DNA of 64,000 nucleotides from JADGQN01 sp035315185 (GTDB taxonomy: Bacteria; Desulfobacterota; Syntrophorhabdia; Syntrophorhabdales; WCHB1-27): positions 25,586-89,585 of the forward strand of contig DATFYE010000194.1 of NCBI GenBank assembly GCA_035315185.1. Direction: 5' to 3'. Position 1 is the first letter of the stretch. Every line of letters begins with the position of its first letter. The notes beneath the pieces are model-generated. The model was not told the origin of the DNA. It made no database searches and saw only the letters and a list, made by a program, of their open reading frames with translations. Below are positions 43,555 through 51,849 of the stretch, piece after piece. The position numbers were made by a program, and so were the translations under genes.

Positions 43555-43564
43555 ATAGGATCCC

Positions 43565-43837
43565 ATGGACAAGGTGAGCTACTCGAAGTGGGCCGATATC
43601 CTCAAGGCGCTCGGCCATCCCATTCGATTACGGATCGTAGAGAGTCTTCTTGACGCCGAGAAGTGCGTTGGCACAATCTGGGCCAACCTGGATCTCCCGC
43701 AGTCGACCGTATCGCAGCATCTGTCTTTGCTCCGCAGTAAAGGCATTGTGCAGGATGAGCGCTGCGGGTCAAAGGTTAAGTACTTTCTTAAGGATCGCCG
43801 TATTGCTGAGATCATCAAGGTGATGAAAGCGCGATAG
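43565..43837 (+). CDS. ArsR-family winged-helix repressor
   Basis: The 90-residue DNA-binding protein has the ArsR pattern ILKALGHPIRLRIVESLL, then the recognition helix LPQSTVSQHLSLLRSKGIV and the wing DERCGSKVKYFL. Cys37 (EKCVG) and Cys62 (ERCG) are present, but the CxC metal motif of ArsR/SmtB alpha3 sites is missing, so the inducer is unknown. It is monocistronic with no target gene attached. The small spacing to its promoter suggests autoregulation. Confidence 0.85.
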   Translation: MDKVSYSKWADILKALGHPIRLRIVESLLDAEKCVGTIWANLDLPQSTVSQHLSLLRSKGIVQDERCGSKVKYFLKDRRIAEIIKVMKAR

Positions 43838-44138
43838 TTAACATAATATCTCTTATCAGAACCAATAACAAAATACACCGACGCCTCATAAACCTTCCAT
43901 GCCCCTCTCCCATCGACTCCAAAGGCCCCACACATCTGTCCTAAGGTCACGACTCGCCGCGCGAAACTTACCAACACAGGCTATAGGGTCCCTCCAACGG
44001 GACGCCCGAACACCGTAGCACGCTGGACGGCCGGCAACACGCCCCCACGAGAAAAATTGCGGTGCCCACCGCCTCCAGCCTCTGTTCAAGGTTCACCTGA
44101 AGAATTTCGTTTACAAACCCCCCCGAAGGTCGTAGAAT
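43838..44138. other. Intergenic region without recognised content
   Basis: The 301 bp between the ArsR-like and Fis-like genes are richer in C than the surroundings on this strand. Short frames exist on the minus strand but have no family resemblance or ribosome site. I see no tRNA, repeat or terminator; it could hold a decayed gene. Confidence 0.35.
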
Positions 44139-44417
44139 ATGATGGCGGTTAGGCGGGGACTTACGGAAACAAAAAAAGGCGGTAATGTAGGTAAGTTATA
44201 TAAATCCTTTGAGTCGCAGCTTGAGGAATTTGCCGAGAGATTGCTTACTACAAAGATAAACGATGATGACAACGTCCTTAGCGGATTTCAACTCATGATA
44301 GAGCGAATATTCGTTAAAGCAGCTATGCGAGCGTGTAAAAACAATGTGTCCAAGGCGGCTAAGCTCCTTGGAATGAGTAGAAACACACTCATTAGAAAGC
44401 TCAAGGAGCCAAGCTAG
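44139..44417 (+). CDS. Fis-type helix-turn-helix DNA-binding protein
   Basis: The 92-residue protein ends with a Fis/NtrC-type HTH (ACKNNVSKAAKLLGMSRNTLIRKLKE) after a helical dimerisation part (FAERLLTTKINDDDNVLSG). The size and layout match Fis rather than a fragment of an NtrC activator. Fis proteins bend DNA and tune rRNA, phage and virulence promoters. It stands alone; the start (ATG ATG at 44139) lacks a clear ribosome site, and an ATG may lie later. Confidence 0.75.
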   Translation: MMAVRRGLTETKKGGNVGKLYKSFESQLEEFAERLLTTKINDDDNVLSGFQLMIERIFVKAAMRACKNNVSKAAKLLGMSRNTLIRKLKEPS

Positions 44418-44583
44418 ATCAATAGCGTAGGTTGAGGTAAGTACTAAAGAGAAGGTTAAGCTTGAGGAAATAGTAAGAGGCACATTGATATGGTATGACA
44501 TAATACGACAGTTTCAGGTCTATGCTTGGTCTCTTCTCATCTCACCCGTATCTGCACTTTAGTCGTCTCTTTTCTACAGCTAT

Positions 44584-44702
44584 AGCAAGTTGGATTCAAA
44601 AATAGAGCGAGGCGCTCAAGCCGTGGCGAAGGGAGGCGTACTCACGTACGTCGGGGTGAGACAGGGCGCAGGCAACGACGCTGTATGAATGAAGGCAACC
44701 TG
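44584..44702. repeat. Structured intergenic element, family C, copy 3 (reversed, diverged)
   Basis: Read on the minus strand it shows the same order: TTGCCTTCATTCATAC, the hairpin CGTAC-GTGA-GTACG followed by GCCT, a GC-rich stretch, then TTGAATCCAACTTGCT. It lies next to the stop of the isopropylmalate-dehydrogenase-like gene. The match to copies 1 and 2 is clear for the inner hairpin and the TGAATCCAA end, weaker elsewhere. Confidence 0.6.
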
Positions 44703-44705
44703 GTA

Positions 44706-45764
44706 TCAGACGTAGCGTGCTATAAGATCTCCCAGTTCCCTCGTCCCCATCCCCATCTTCCCTGCTTCAAGTGACTTGATATCGCTCTTTAGCGCTCGTA
44801 CTACGGCCTGTTCAATAGCGAGAGAGGCTTTTTCCTCACCCAAGAACTGAAGCATCATTGCTCCCGCCAGGATGGCTGCTAGGGGGTTTATCTGGTTCTT
44901 GCCCGTGTATTTGGGCGCGGAACCTCCGATGGGCTCGAACATCGAGACACCATAGGGGTTGATGTTGCCTCCGCAGGCGATGCCCATGCCGCCCTGAATC
45001 ATGGCGCCCAGATCGGTGATGATATCGCCAAACAGGTTATCCGTAACCGCTACGTCGAACCATTCAGGATTTTTCACCATCCACATGCAGGCAGCATCCA
45101 CATGACTGTAGTCGGTAGTGATATCGGAATAATCCTTGGCGATCTCGTAAAAGGCTCGTTCCCAGAGATCGGAAGCATACGTGAGAACGTTTGTCTTGGC
45201 CACCAAGGTAAGTTTCCTGTTCTTGTTTCGCTTACGGGTATAGTCAAAGGCGAACCTGAGGCACCGCTCCACGCCCTTTCGGGTATTGATCGATTCCTGG
45301 ACAGCTATCTCGTCGGAAGTCCCCTTCTTGAAGAATCCGCCCGCACCCGTGTACAACCCTTCTGTATTCTCGCGCACGATGACAAAGTCAATCTCGTCGG
45401 GCCCCTTGTTTCTAAGGGGCGTTTCAACTCCCGGGTAGAGCTTTACCGGCCGCAGATTGATGTATAGCTCAAGCTCAAACCGCGTGCGCAGGAGTATCTG
45501 CTTTTCCAGGATACCGGGCTTAACGTCCGGATGGCCGATGGCGCCAAGATACAGGGCGTCCTGAGCTTTGAATTCGGCTATAACACTGTCCGGCAACAAG
45601 TCACCCGTCTTCAGGTAACGATCCCCACCCACGTCGTAATCCGTGTACTGAAGGCCGAAACCGAACTTCTTAGAGACCGCGTCCAGCACTTTTCTACCCT
45701 CGACAACAACCTCCGGACCGGTTCCGTCGCCGGGAATGACCCCAACCTTATACGTTTTAGCCAT
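44706..45764 (-). CDS. leuB: Isocitrate/isopropylmalate dehydrogenase-family protein, probable 3-isopropylmalate dehydrogenase
   Basis: The protein has about 352 residues (start at 45764, MAKTYKVGVIPGDGTGPE, with GGAGG 8 nt upstream). Seen are the substrate loop LLRTRFELELYINLRPVKLY, the catalytic Tyr in ENTEGLYTG, Lys in VAKTNVLTYAS, the metal aspartates VTDNLFGDIITDLGA and the NAD-binding EPIGGSAPKYTGKNQINP. NAD rather than NADP is likely. LeuB oxidises and decarboxylates 3-isopropylmalate in leucine synthesis. The loop is also compatible with relatives acting on malate, tartrate or homoisocitrate, and leuA/C/D are not nearby, so the substrate is not certain. It follows purD on the same strand. 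Confidence 0.75.
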   Translation of the reverse strand: MAKTYKVGVIPGDGTGPEVVVEGRKVLDAVSKKFGFGLQYTDYDVGGDRYLKTGDLLPDSVIAEFKAQDALYLGAIGHPDVKPGILEKQILLRTRFELELYINLRPVKLYPGVETPLRNKGPDEIDFVIVRENTEGLYTGAGGFFKKGTSDEIAVQESINTRKGVERCLRFAFDYTRKRNKNRKLTLVAKTNVLTYASDLWERAFYEIAKDYSDITTDYSHVDAACMWMVKNPEWFDVAVTDNLFGDIITDLGAMIQGGMGIACGGNINPYGVSMFEPIGGSAPKYTGKNQINPLAAILAGAMMLQFLGEEKASLAIEQAVVRALKSDIKSLEAGKMGMGTRELGDLIARYV

Positions 45765-45860
45765 GCTCAACTCCTCCACAAATGTATATTCGATGATGCG
45801 AACATGCGATCAAGCGATGATGCGGGTTTACAACAGCAGCGCTTTCGCCGTACCGCTTCC

Positions 45861-47159
45861 TCACTTCGTCGCTTCCACCCTTGCGCTGTGAGCCAATGCC
45901 TTTGCCCCGATGTCCCTGCGATACTGCATGCCCTCAAACGATATGCACGAAACTGCGTCGTAGACCTTTCGAATGGCATCCCTGTACGTCTCGCCTATTG
46001 CAGTGACTCCAAGCGCCCTGCCCCCGGAGGTGTAATACTCTTTGCCGACCTTCCTGGTACCTGCATGAAAGACGAAAACATTTTTGTCCTGCTTCACTTC
46101 ATCCAGTCCTCGTATGAGCTTTCCTTTTTCCGGTCTTTCCGGGTAACCGCCGGACGCAAGCACAACACATATAGATACGCCGCGCTTCCAGGCAATCCCC
46201 CCTACCCTGCCGAGCCTGCCTTCAGCGCAGGCGGTGAGAATCGGTAGAATATCGCTTTCCATCTTGAAGAGGATGGGCTGAGTCTCCGGGTCTCCAAAAC
46301 GCGCGTTGAATTCTAGGACAGATGCCTTTCCGGCTTCAATCATGAGCCCGCCGTACAGTACCCCCTTGTACGTAATGCCTTCGCTCCGCAAAGCGCTCAC
46401 AGTCTTCTTCATGATTCTGCTGTCTATCTCTTCTTCCATCGGCTGATCCAGGAAAGGGATCGGCGTATAGGCACCCATACCCCCCGTATTCGGCCCCAGA
46501 TCATTGTCCCGGAGAGCCTTATGATCCTGTGACGGTACCATCGGAAGTATCGACTCTCCGTCCGTAAATACGAGATATGAAGCCTCAACGCCATCCAGGA
46601 ACTGTTCCACGATGATGCGGCCGCTAGCCTCTCCGAACAGGGAGTCAACGAGCAACTCCCTGGCCGCCTTTTCGCCTTCGCTCTTCTCTTTGATAACGTA
46701 AGCACCCTTGCCGGCACAGAGCCCATCTGCCTTCACCACGTAAGGAGGCTTCAAGGCCTGGATGTGGCGCTGAGCCTCATCAAAGGCCTTGAATATCTTG
46801 AAGGGGGCTGTGGGGATATCGTAGCGTTCCATCAGCTCCTTTGCGAAGATCTTGCTCGTTTCGATACGGGCTCCTGCAGCGCGGGGCCCAAAGATCGGAA
46901 TGCCTTTACTCTCAAAGGTGTCGACGATCCCGGCCGCAAGAGGATTCTCAGGACCCACGACCACGAAGTCAATGCGCTCTTTCTTTGCAAAATCTAAGAG
47001 TCCCTCAAAGTTCGTAGCTTCGAGCCCGACGCATGCGGCCATATCGATGATGCCGCCATTTCCAGGCGCACAAAAAAGGGCTTCCACCTCGGGAGATTGG
47101 GAGAGTTTCCAAACGAGGGCATGTTCTCTTCCACCGCCCCCGACAACGAGTACTCGCAT
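45861..47159 (-). CDS. purD: Phosphoribosylamine-glycine ligase
   Basis: PurD joins phosphoribosylamine and glycine with ATP to form GAR, the second step of purine synthesis. The protein of about 432 residues has the N-terminal VLVVGGGGREHALVWKL, CAPGNGG, the ATP-grasp body (VVKADGLCAGKGAYV, GPNTGGMGAYTP, VLEFNARFGDPETQPIL) and the C-terminal domain. The start at 47159 has AAGGAAGG just upstream; a GTG two codons earlier is less likely. It is 12 bp after the IMP cyclohydrolase gene, so the two are one purine unit. Confidence 0.96.
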   Translation of the reverse strand: MRVLVVGGGGREHALVWKLSQSPEVEALFCAPGNGGIIDMAACVGLEATNFEGLLDFAKKERIDFVVVGPENPLAAGIVDTFESKGIPIFGPRAAGARIETSKIFAKELMERYDIPTAPFKIFKAFDEAQRHIQALKPPYVVKADGLCAGKGAYVIKEKSEGEKAARELLVDSLFGEASGRIIVEQFLDGVEASYLVFTDGESILPMVPSQDHKALRDNDLGPNTGGMGAYTPIPFLDQPMEEEIDSRIMKKTVSALRSEGITYKGVLYGGLMIEAGKASVLEFNARFGDPETQPILFKMESDILPILTACAEGRLGRVGGIAWKRGVSICVVLASGGYPERPEKGKLIRGLDEVKQDKNVFVFHAGTRKVGKEYYTSGGRALGVTAIGETYRDAIRKVYDAVSCISFEGMQYRRDIGAKALAHSARVEATK

Positions 47160-47171
47160 GCACACCTTCCT

Positions 47172-47762
47172 TTAGAGAGCAGCCTGCGACAGGTACGTAA
47201 AGATAGCCTTGTCGTATTCAGAAGTAGTCTGAAAGACCTTCTTTGCGAGATAGAAACGAAACTCCTCTGAAGTTTCGCCCTTGTGCGTCTTCATCTCTTC
47301 CATGACCCTCGTATAGTCTGCCGGGTCTATAACGACCGTGACGTATTTGAAGTTCTTGGCTGCTGCCCGTATCATGGACGGACCGCCTATATCGATATTT
47401 TCTATTGCTTCCTCAAAGGTACATCCCTTGCTGATAACCTCCCTGAAAGGGTAAAGGTTTACCACGATGAGATCGATCCGCTTGATGTTGTGTGTCTTCA
47501 TTGCTTCAGCATGATCCGCTTTGTCGCGTATACCGAGGATGCCGCCCGCCACCTTGGGATGGAGCGTCTTAACCCTCCCATCCATGATCTCCGGAAAACC
47601 CGTGTACGTGCTGATATCGATGGTGCTCACGCCCTGCTCATCGAGGTATTTTTTTGTCCCCCCGGTGGACATGATCTCCACGTTATAGGTTTTCAAAAAA
47701 GGGCCAAGCTCTCCCAGCCCTGACTTATTCGACACACTGATCACCGCGCGTTCTATCTTCAT
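47172..47762 (-). CDS. purH: Stand-alone IMP cyclohydrolase (PurH N-terminal domain only)
   Basis: The protein has about 196 residues (start at 47762, MKIERAVISVSNKSGLGEL, GGAG upstream). It covers the MGS-like IMP cyclohydrolase half of PurH, with MSTGGTKKYL, GFPEIMDGRVKTLHPKVAGGIL and NIDIGGPSMIRAAAKN. The 300-residue AICAR transformylase half is absent, and the stop is followed at once by purD, so this is not a frameshift within PurH. It closes FAICAR to IMP, the last purine step; the formyltransferase must be a separate gene. It is the first gene of purH-purD behind a near-consensus promoter. Confidence 0.9.
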   Translation of the reverse strand: MKIERAVISVSNKSGLGELGPFLKTYNVEIMSTGGTKKYLDEQGVSTIDISTYTGFPEIMDGRVKTLHPKVAGGILGIRDKADHAEAMKTHNIKRIDLIVVNLYPFREVISKGCTFEEAIENIDIGGPSMIRAAAKNFKYVTVVIDPADYTRVMEEMKTHKGETSEEFRFYLAKKVFQTTSEYDKAIFTYLSQAAL

Positions 47763-47823
47763 GCATCTCTCCTTTCGGGATATCGGCAAAAAAGAAGGCC
47801 GGAGGAATATTTTTTGCGACAAA

Positions 47824-47852
47824 TCATAATTTTAGAGGCTCAGTTTGTCAAC
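47824..47852 (-). promoter_or_regulatory. Sigma-70-type promoter of purH-purD
   Basis: On the minus strand TTGACA (47847-47852) and TATGAT (47824-47829) are exactly 17 bp apart. Transcription would start near 47817, some 55 nt before the purH ATG. Confidence 0.8.
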
Positions 47853-47885
47853 AGAATTGTTATAAGACGCAGAATTGTTATAAGA
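47853..47885 (-). promoter_or_regulatory. Tandem 15-bp direct repeats just upstream of the purH -35 box
   Basis: On the minus strand CTTATAACAATTCTG occurs twice with a 3-bp spacer (18-bp phase), at 47871-47885 and 47853-47867; the second copy abuts the TTGACA. This looks like a pair of binding sites for an activator or a purine-responsive repressor. The 18-bp phase is not quite two helical turns. No match to the known PurR operator was seen. Confidence 0.6.
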
Positions 47886-47978
47886 ATTGTCCCTGCCGCT
47901 TAGGTCTGCCGCCCATCGTGTAATGTATGCCTTCTCCGTAATTTCTCGCCAGTTTTTACTCTGTCTGATGTCCGAGGC

Positions 47979-48923
47979 CTATGGCCTGATGTCTGATTTC
48001 TCTGCGAGAACGTAAAAAAGCATGTCTCCCTGCTGAATCGCACGCAGTAGCTGTTGCGACTCCAGCATTCTCAGTCGTAGCTGCGCATCATCCCGCGAGA
48101 TACCTGTCACACTCGCCACATCGTCGACTGTTAAGGAGCGTCTCTCAAGTATTGCGAGTACCCGAGCGACCCAGTCGTCCATCCCCAGAGCCTCTGATCT
48201 CTTATCGAATCCGGTAATAATCTCGCAACGCGCTCCCAGCAGTTGGCGGATCTTTAGCAATTCTGCCGTCTCTAAGGGCTTTGCTGCCTCATCAGGCGCG
48301 GGGCGCGTGATGGTATTGAGCTGTATCTTGTCAATGGAAATACCGCTGAGAACCGTGCGGAACCGTTCAAGCTCTTCAGCCGTATCATTTATGCCTCTGG
48401 CAAACATGATTTCGAGCCAGATCTTCCCCTTGTAAACACTGCTGAAGGTGCGCAGCCCTTGTACCACCCTATCGACAGAAATGGAAGTATGCGGTCTGTT
48501 GATTGTCCGGAACGTTTCCTCGATCACGGCATCCAGTGAAGGGAGCACAACGTCCGCCGCAAGCAGGTCTTCGCGGACATCCTCTTGAAAAAGCAGGGAC
48601 CCATTGGTGATCACGGCCAGGGGCGTCCCTATTTTCTTCTTCAGCTCTCGGAGCATCCAGCCCAGGTCTTTATTGAGCGTAGGCTCTCCGGAACCGGAAA
48701 AGGTGACAATCTCTACAGTACGTGCTTGTTGCAGATGGTCCAGTACCTCTGCCACCAGCTTTTCCCGGTCAAAGAAACTCTTTCTTTCAGTCTCCGTACG
48801 CGTCGTCTTCCCGACCTGGCAGTAAATGCAGTCAAAGTTACAGCATTTTCGAGGAATCGGGTCGACGCCGAGAGAAAACCCGAGACGTCGAGAGGGAACC
48901 GGTCCGAACACATGCCCGCTCAT
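47979..48923 (-). CDS. Radical SAM protein with C-terminal winged-helix domain (COG0731-like)
   Basis: The 314-residue protein starts MSGHVFGPVPSRRLGFSLG, typical of this group. It then has the cluster motif CNFDCIYC (CxxxCxxC, preceded by one more Cys), TFSGSGEPTLN (SAM-binding GGE-type motif), VITNGSLL and a TIM-barrel fold to about 225. The last 80 residues look like a winged helix (RRSLTVDDVASVTGISRDDA). It would cleave SAM reductively; the substrate is unknown, though relatives include wyosine-base enzymes acting on tRNA. It lies upstream of the purine genes on the same strand but about 215 bp away with the purH promoter between. Confidence 0.85.
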   Translation of the reverse strand: MSGHVFGPVPSRRLGFSLGVDPIPRKCCNFDCIYCQVGKTTRTETERKSFFDREKLVAEVLDHLQQARTVEIVTFSGSGEPTLNKDLGWMLRELKKKIGTPLAVITNGSLLFQEDVREDLLAADVVLPSLDAVIEETFRTINRPHTSISVDRVVQGLRTFSSVYKGKIWLEIMFARGINDTAEELERFRTVLSGISIDKIQLNTITRPAPDEAAKPLETAELLKIRQLLGARCEIITGFDKRSEALGMDDWVARVLAILERRSLTVDDVASVTGISRDDAQLRLRMLESQQLLRAIQQGDMLFYVLAEKSDIRP

Positions 48924-48977
48924 TTGCTTATTCTAACTTATTTAGACGTGAGAATCATCCGGCAGACCCTTCTATCA

Positions 48978-49113
48978 GTTCAATTCGTTCAATTAGTTCC
49001 GTTGGTTGTACCCCGGATGAATCCTTCAGGCGGCATCGTAGAACTGACCGGGTAAGACGCCACCTGTTTTTGCCGTAACCAATCAAACCAATGAAACCAA
49101 TCGAACAATCGTC
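48978..49113. repeat. Inverted repeat with 9-nt tandem arms (TTGGTT family), copy 2
   Basis: The left arm is GTTCAATTC, GTTCAATTA, GTTCCGTTG, GTT (from about 48978). The right arm is AACCAATCA, AACCAATGA, AACCAATCG, AAC (to about 49106). They are separated by about 70 bp. It lies between the start of the radical SAM gene and the tRNA promoter, the one copy not at a gene end. Confidence 0.72.
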
Positions 49114-49142
49114 TTCAAACTGGCCCTACGCGTTCGGCTTGA

Positions 49143-49171
49143 TTGTATTGACTTTTAGGCCATGATATACT
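49143..49171 (+). promoter_or_regulatory. Promoter of tRNA-Val
   Basis: TTGTAT (49143-49148) and TATACT (49166-49171) are 17 bp apart and end 13 bp before the mature tRNA 5' end. Confidence 0.6.
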
Positions 49172-49184
49172 AAATCTTAAGCAT

Positions 49185-49261
49185 GGGCGGTTAGCTCAGC
49201 TGGTTAGAGCGCTGGTCTCACATACCAGAGGTCGCAGGTTCGACTCCTGTACTGCCCACCA
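49185..49261 (+). tRNA. tRNA-Val (anticodon CAC)
   Basis: A full cloverleaf is visible. The acceptor GGGCGGT pairs with ACTGCCC (one G-U), D arm GCTC/GAGC, anticodon arm CTGGT-CTCACAT-ACCAG with CAC at 49219-49221, T arm with loop GTTCGACTC, and an encoded ACCA end. It reads GUG codons. It lies just before yebC. Confidence 0.97.
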
Positions 49262-49314
49262 TCTCCAATTAACGCCATGGGCTTGCCCGTGGAAATCTAT
49301 ATTCGGGGGATCTC

Positions 49315-50067
49315 ATGTCCGGCCATAGCAAGTGGAGCACCATCAAGCACAAGAAAGGTGCCGCCGACGCGCGGCGGGGCAAGATATTTACAAAGCTGAT
49401 TAAGGAGATCACGACGGCTTCGAGAATCGGCGGTGGTGACGTAGAGGCCAACCCCAGGCTGAGGACCGCGGTCCTGAAGGCAAAAGCCGAGAACATGACG
49501 AAGGATAACATAGAGAAGGCGATAAAAAGAGGGGTAGCCCCTTCGGAAGGGGGGGCGGCCTACGAGGAATATATTTACGAGGGATATGGTCCGGGAGGCG
49601 CGGCAGTGCTCGTAGAAGCACTAACCGACAATAAGATGAGGACCTCGGCTGACGTGCGCCATTCTTTCTCTAAGTATGGTGGCAACCTTGCAGAAGCAGG
49701 AAGTGTCTCCTGGTTGTTTTCAAAGAAGGGGTACATTTCTTTCGACAAAAAGGTTGTTGACGAAGACCGAATCATGGAACTTGCCCTCGACGCAGGGGCG
49801 GAGGATGTGAGAGAGGATGATGGTGTCATCGAGGTCATCACGGATATGGCGGGCTTCGAAAAAGTAAAAAAGGCCTTCGACGAAAAGAACATGAAATATA
49901 TCGTTGCCGAGGTCAGCATGATCCCGCAGACATCAGTAAAGCTGGAAGGCAAGCACGCGGAGACCATGTTGAAACTCATGGAAGCTTTAGAAGACTCTGA
50001 TGATGTTCAGGCTGTCCACGCCAACTTCGATATTTCATCGGAAGAGATAGAGCGCCTGAGCCAATAA
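49315..50067 (+). CDS. yebC: YebC/PmpR-family protein (TACO1-like)
   Basis: The 250-residue protein starts MSGHSKWSTIKHKKGAADAR and has the family's three-domain body (NMTKDNIEKAIKRG, YEGYGPGGAAVLVEALTDN, SVSWLFSKKGYI). Members act as DNA-binding regulators or, as newer work on YebC2/TACO1 shows, help ribosomes through difficult proline-rich stretches. yebC often precedes ruvC in the same direction; here the ruv genes converge on it instead, with a hairpin repeat between the ends. Confidence 0.95.
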   Translation: MSGHSKWSTIKHKKGAADARRGKIFTKLIKEITTASRIGGGDVEANPRLRTAVLKAKAENMTKDNIEKAIKRGVAPSEGGAAYEEYIYEGYGPGGAAVLVEALTDNKMRTSADVRHSFSKYGGNLAEAGSVSWLFSKKGYISFDKKVVDEDRIMELALDAGAEDVREDDGVIEVITDMAGFEKVKKAFDEKNMKYIVAEVSMIPQTSVKLEGKHAETMLKLMEALEDSDDVQAVHANFDISSEEIERLSQ

Positions 50068-50071
50068 ATAC

Positions 50072-50168
50072 TGGTTACATTGGTTTCATTGGTTTGATTA
50101 GTTAAACCGCTGATTATGGCGCGCAGTAGCACCAACAAAACTAATGAAACCAATCGAACCAATGAAAC
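50072..50168. repeat. Inverted repeat with 9-nt tandem arms (TTGGTT family), copy 3
   Basis: The left arm is GGTTACATT, GGTTTCATT, GGTTTGATT, AGTT. The right arm is ACCAACAAA, ACTAATGAA, ACCAATCGA, ACCAATGAA, AC. It fills the 109-bp gap between the convergent yebC and ruvB genes and is well placed to act as a two-way terminator or RNA-end stabiliser. Confidence 0.78.
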
Positions 50169-50176
50169 AAAAGTTA

Positions 50177-51238
50177 TTACTCTTTCTTCTTTGCCCCCGA
50201 AAACAGCTCCATGTTCTGGCCCTTGCCGCCTGCATTGAACCCGAGGTGGAGATAAGCCTCGTCAGAGGCCTTTCTACCCTGGGAGGTCCGTGTCAAAAAA
50301 CCGGTCTTGAGTAGATAGGGTTCAACAACTTCGATCAGTACGTCGGACTCCAGCTGCAGCGTTGCAGCCAGCGCTTCTATCCCGACCGGGCCACCCTTGT
50401 AATTCAGGATGATTGTGCTGAGGAGCTTTCGATCCACATCGCCCAGACCATGATCGTCTATGCCTTCGAGGGCCAATGCCTCCATGGCCACCGAGCGTGT
50501 GACCGAGCCCTGAGCCCTCACCTGGGCATAATCGCGTACGCGTTTGAGCAGCCTGTTGGCAACCCTCGGGGTGCCCCTGGCTCTGCGGCCTATCTCGTAA
50601 GCTCCCTCTTCATCAATCGATACCTGTAGAATCGACGCCGATCGTTTTATGATGCGGACAAGCTCTTTCTCTTCATAAAAGTCAAGGTCTCTCACGATGC
50701 CGAAGCGTTCCCGCAATGGAGAAGAGAGCAGGCCCGAGCGGGTGGTGGCGCCGATCAAGGTAAAACGTTCCAACCTGAACCTGTGCGTACGCGCGTGCAC
50801 CCCTTTGTCAAAGATGAAGTCAACGGCAAAGTCTTCCATAGCAGGATAGAGAAACTCTTCCACAACCTTAGGCAGCCGGTGTATCTCATCAATAAAGAAG
50901 ACGTCGCCCCGTTCAAGATTGGTAAGCACGCCCATGAGGTCCCCACCTTTCTCAAGAGCCGGGCCCGATGACGTGACTATCCTTGTATTCATTTCCTTGG
51001 CTATGATATGAGCGAGCGTGGTCTTTCCCAGTCCGGGCGGACCGTTGAAGAGAATATGCTCCAAGGGCTCATTCCTCTGCAGGGCGGCCTCTATTGCGAT
51101 CTGCAGAGTCTCGACGACTTTTTCCTGCCCGATGTATTCGGAAAGGATGGACGGCCTTAACGTTGCGTTGGTTTCTTCATCCGTGGGATTATCAGATTTC
51201 AGGAGGTCCGGAAGGTTATCAGTCTCTTCGTAGATCAC
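50177..51238 (-). CDS. ruvB: Holliday junction branch migration ATPase RuvB
   Basis: RuvB is the hexameric motor that drives branch migration with RuvA. The 353-residue protein has LRPSILSEYIGQEKV, Walker A GPPGLGKTTLA, Walker B FFIDEIHRLPK, sensor IGATTRSGLLSSPLRERFG and the C-terminal winged helix (NYKGGPVGIEALA, EPYLLKTGFLTRTSQGR). It starts at a GTG overlapping the ruvA stop (GTGA). The last of ruvC-ruvA-ruvB. Confidence 0.97.
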   Translation of the reverse strand: MIYEETDNLPDLLKSDNPTDEETNATLRPSILSEYIGQEKVVETLQIAIEAALQRNEPLEHILFNGPPGLGKTTLAHIIAKEMNTRIVTSSGPALEKGGDLMGVLTNLERGDVFFIDEIHRLPKVVEEFLYPAMEDFAVDFIFDKGVHARTHRFRLERFTLIGATTRSGLLSSPLRERFGIVRDLDFYEEKELVRIIKRSASILQVSIDEEGAYEIGRRARGTPRVANRLLKRVRDYAQVRAQGSVTRSVAMEALALEGIDDHGLGDVDRKLLSTIILNYKGGPVGIEALAATLQLESDVLIEVVEPYLLKTGFLTRTSQGRKASDEAYLHLGFNAGGKGQNMELFSGAKKKE

Positions 51239-51849
51239 GTCTTCTGCCCCCGATACACTTCCTCAAAAAGTTCCTCCGATGAGCTGATAGCAGGATTCCT
51301 CTTGAGAGCATCGTCGATCATCTTCCTGGCCTCGTAAACCTTGTGGCCCAGCTGAGTGACCATCACCTCTTCCACTTCTTTTCGGAAGTCCTCCGGCGCA
51401 AGAGCAGGCAACTCCACGTCGGGCATGAGCGCATACTTGGCGACTTTACCTTTCAATGTGGCAACTATCTTCTCCGCCTTGCGTTCGCCTATACCCTTCA
51501 GTTGTCTGAGTGCCTTCACGTCTTTTTCCTCGATGAACCTGGCTATCTCCCTTACGGGCCGGCCAAGTGCTCTGACAGCTGCCAGCGGACCGATATCTTC
51601 GACAGATATGAAGAGCTCGAAGAACTCCTTATCCAGCCCTGACCTGAATCCAATAAGGACCGGCTTGGGCTGCCTCTCAGTCTGATGAAAGGAGACGTAG
51701 AGACCCAGCGCTCCGTCGATGGTTGCCGTGCGTTTGATCTCGTTCATCACGTAGGCTGGGATAAGCAGCTCGTAGCCTATCCCGCCAACCAGCAGAGTGA
51801 TCCTGTCGACATATATGTTTTTTAAACGGCCTTCGAGGTACGAGATCAT
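51235..51849 (-). CDS. ruvA: Holliday junction DNA helicase subunit RuvA
   Basis: The 204-residue RuvA binds the four-way junction and loads RuvB. An OB domain (MISYLEGRLKNIYVDRITLL, YVSFHQTE) is followed by two HhH motifs (FELFISVEDIGPLAAVRAL, LRQLKGIGERKAEKIVATLK) and the mobile C-terminal domain that contacts RuvB. It overlaps ruvC by 4 nt. Confidence 0.96.
   Translation of the reverse strand: MISYLEGRLKNIYVDRITLLVGGIGYELLIPAYVMNEIKRTATIDGALGLYVSFHQTERQPKPVLIGFRSGLDKEFFELFISVEDIGPLAAVRALGRPVREIARFIEEKDVKALRQLKGIGERKAEKIVATLKGKVAKYALMPDVELPALAPEDFRKEVEEVMVTQLGHKVYEARKMIDDALKRNPAISSSEELFEEVYRGQKT

Noticed and set aside
43579..43977. 132-codon minus-strand frame overlapping the ArsR-like gene
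   Set aside because: It overlaps a recognisable DNA-binding protein on the other strand and looks like nothing known.
47172..47762. Frameshift cutting PurH short
   Set aside because: No AICAR transformylase sequence follows in any frame; purD starts 12 bp after the stop.
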